A model generated the notes under the pieces. That model was not told the DNA's origin, searched no databases, and saw only the letters and a list, made by a program, of their open reading frames with translations. This document shows positions 62,368 to 64,000 of a stretch of 64,000 nt of DNA, piece by piece. The position numbers were made by a program, and so were the translations under genes. Each line of letters begins with the position of its first letter. Within the stretch, counting starts at the first letter, position 1. This DNA comes from Adiantum capillus-veneris. Taxonomy: Eukaryota > Streptophyta > Polypodiopsida > Polypodiales > Pteridaceae. The stretch is taken from positions 19,142,446 through 19,206,445 of the forward strand of contig CM043969.1 in NCBI GenBank assembly GCA_014529385.2, written 5' to 3'.

Positions 62368-62403
62368 CTTTGTCAGGGACGACAAAGCTTAGGAAGGGGA
62401 GAA
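62368..62403 (+). promoter_or_regulatory. Stem-loop and polypurine tract of another LTR element
   Basis: CTTTGTC / AGGGAC / GACAAAG (62368-62387), then AGGAAGGGGAGAA ending right before TGTTAGCAG. This is the same layout as at 41762-41797. Confidence 0.65.
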
Positions 62404-63427
62404 TGTTAGCAGTGCACAATGAGAAATCTTTAGTGATGCTATTTTTATCATATAGTGCTTCAATTTTTTATAGACATATCATTTGTATGCACTTTTGATG
62501 TATTTACGGTCTCTATAGAAGTTCGAGATTGTATATTTGACACTACCATAAGGCCTAGGAGTTGTAGAGATGCACACGGTTTTATGGGCCTCATGGACTG
62601 TTCGACATAATTTTTTATACCCTAGGTATAAAAGTGAAAATTAAGTCATTTTTCACTTATTCTTTAGAAAGTAGATATTTCATGGAAAGCTTGTGAAGAA
62701 GGTGGAGATGATGATGCATATAGTGGAGCTTCCTCTTGTGCTTCTACTCTTTTGATGGCATGCAATGGAAAGAAGTGATCTTCTTCTTATATCTCTTTGT
62801 CATTTGCATTAATGGTGTGGTGTTAAGTGTTAATTAGTTTATTTAATTTGCGTTAATGGTGTGGAGTTAAGTGTTAATTAGTCTCTAGTTATTGCTTCTC
62901 GCTCTCATTTCTCTTCTCATTTGCTTGATTTGTGAGGTCTTTGAGCTTTTGATCTATGTGTGACTACTCCTTCTTCCTCTGAATCTACTCTCATACCCCG
63001 CTAGCTCTCACCATCTTTGAAGGTGTGTGAGGTCTTGGGTCTGAGACCGTGAGGGGATTGATGTTGTGTTTTAAAGTGTTTTCTAGTGCTTGAAGCTTCC
63101 ATCTTCTTTGCACTAGCTAGTTATTGAAGGAACACAAAGAATTGTATTGTAAAATGTCTCCCTTGATGTGGGAAACCTATAATACAAAGCCTTTTGGAGG
63201 GGGGATCGGCTTCATATAAATCCGGTCCTCAACTGTTGTCAATAGCTTAATTTATCTCTCTTTTGAAGTATGTTCATGCCTATCTAGCTAGGTGTTATGT
63301 TTTTTGTTGCTCTCTCCATCCAAGCACTCTTGCTATGCTCATTAGGAATCTATTCTAATGAAATGCTCACTATGTCTATGCTATTTTCTGCTACACACAA
63401 GTTACTAGGCCATTACATCTTACAGCT
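62404..63427 (+). repeat. Probable LTR (3' end undefined)
   Basis: Starts TGTTAGCAG after the polypurine tract. TATAAAAG at 62627-62634 fits a promoter 220 bp in. The phrase GTTAAGTGTTAATTAGT is repeated near 62,822 and 62,868. Its right end cannot be fixed because no second copy is in the window. Confidence 0.45.
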
Positions 63428-64000
63428 ATCCTAGGGGCACCATGGTTCAACTGCATGGCTGCAAACATGAAGTTCCCTAAAAGGAAATTCTACTTCACCT
63501 ACAAGGGAAAGAGCATGTATATAGATGCTAGTGAGTCTGGTCGTACTATACCACTTGTAAATCTTCTTGCTTTTGCTAAATCAATGAAGAGATTAGTTTT
63601 TGCGTACATGATTTTTGTCAAAGAGTCCCTAAACAATCCTTATGTTTCATCAAATGTAAATGGTAGGAATTAAGAAGAGTTAGACTTGTATAATTTTCTA
63701 AAGGGATTCCACAATGTATTCATCGATGATATCCCTATGGACTTACCTCCAAAACAAGGGGATGATGACCATCAAATTGAGCTCCTACTAGGAAGCTCAC
63801 CGCCTAATAAGCTTCCTTATCAAGTTTCCCAAGCTCAAAAAGAGGAGATCATGAGGCAAGTACAAGAATTGGTAGACAAAGGGATGGTGGGGCCTAGCTC
63901 CTCTCCCTTTTGTTCTCTAGTCCTTTTAGTGCAAAAGCAAGATGGTACATACCGCATGTGTGTGGACTATCGAGCACTAAACCATATCACTATCAAAATT
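63428..64000 (+). pseudogene. Ty3/gypsy protease end and RT start, cut by window edge
   Basis: Reads I-L-G-A-P-W-F (protease C-terminal motif), M-K-F-P-K-R-K. After one stop (TAA, 63670) it continues with F-L-K-G-F-H-N-V-F-I-D-D-I-P, D-L-P-P-K-Q-G-D-D-D-H-Q-I-E-L, the RT fingers block S-P-F-C-S-L-V-L-L-V-Q-K-Q-D-G-T and C-V-D-Y-R-A-L-N. The rest of RT lies beyond the window. Its relation to the LTR at 62,404 is unknown. Confidence 0.8.

Overview
The window looks like repeat-dominated nuclear DNA of a land plant. The evidence is nested Ty3/gypsy elements with tRNA-Asp-type and tRNA-iMet-type primer sites, Ty1/copia, LINE and hAT relics, and long GA/CA/TG microsatellites. No host housekeeping gene, rRNA, tRNA or CRISPR array was seen. 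The species cannot be named. A non-angiosperm plant is a guess from the unfamiliar element lineages.

Layout. 198-2,952 (-) is a three-exon gene of a transposon-like family with one internal stop. 3.2-10.2 kb is a graveyard: a gypsy gag/protease piece, a LINE reverse transcriptase, a copia gag/protease on the minus strand, and two decayed related coding stretches. From 12,795 to 56,363 lies a chromovirus (Ty3/gypsy with a C-terminal chromodomain) with about 2.8-kb LTRs. Its 3' LTR is split 15 bp after its start by a 31.9-kb insertion (21,701-53,601) flanked by the 5-bp duplication CTGAC.

Inside that insertion, left to right, are: a truncated LTR of a minus-strand element; a 5'-truncated copia fragment; a 19-kb plus-strand Athila-related element (23,755-42,848); a minus-strand LTR-like block (42,849-43,310); and a minus-strand gypsy element of the same broad lineage (43,311-53,020), with its primer site and 5' LTR at 52,999-53,601. 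To the right of the chromovirus are a foldback hairpin, a broken hAT transposase gene (57.8-60.1 kb), the 3' end of another LTR element (62.4 kb), and a gypsy protease/RT piece running off the window.

Most unusual points. (1) The 19-kb element carries nine copies of a 24-bp self-complementary sequence, regularly spaced, in two clusters. Each cluster ends 167-168 nt before an ORF start: gag and a long coiled-coil 3' ORF. (2) The two Athila-related elements each carry a second retropepsin-like domain after integrase, followed by repeated W-[IV]-P-K motifs. A third locus near 9.8 kb keeps the same motif. (3) The 19-kb element has a duplicated integrase zinc-binding (HHCC) domain. (4) The chromovirus has a conserved 47-codon ORF inside its LTR that ends at a splice donor and joins in phase to a pre-gag ORF behind an acceptor. 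(5) Three elements share a small stem-loop just before the polypurine tract with changing stems and a nearly constant loop.

Decay differs between elements. The chromovirus and the minus element keep one reading frame over 4-9 kb and are broken almost only by stop codons. The 19-kb element is broken mainly by single-base frameshifts.
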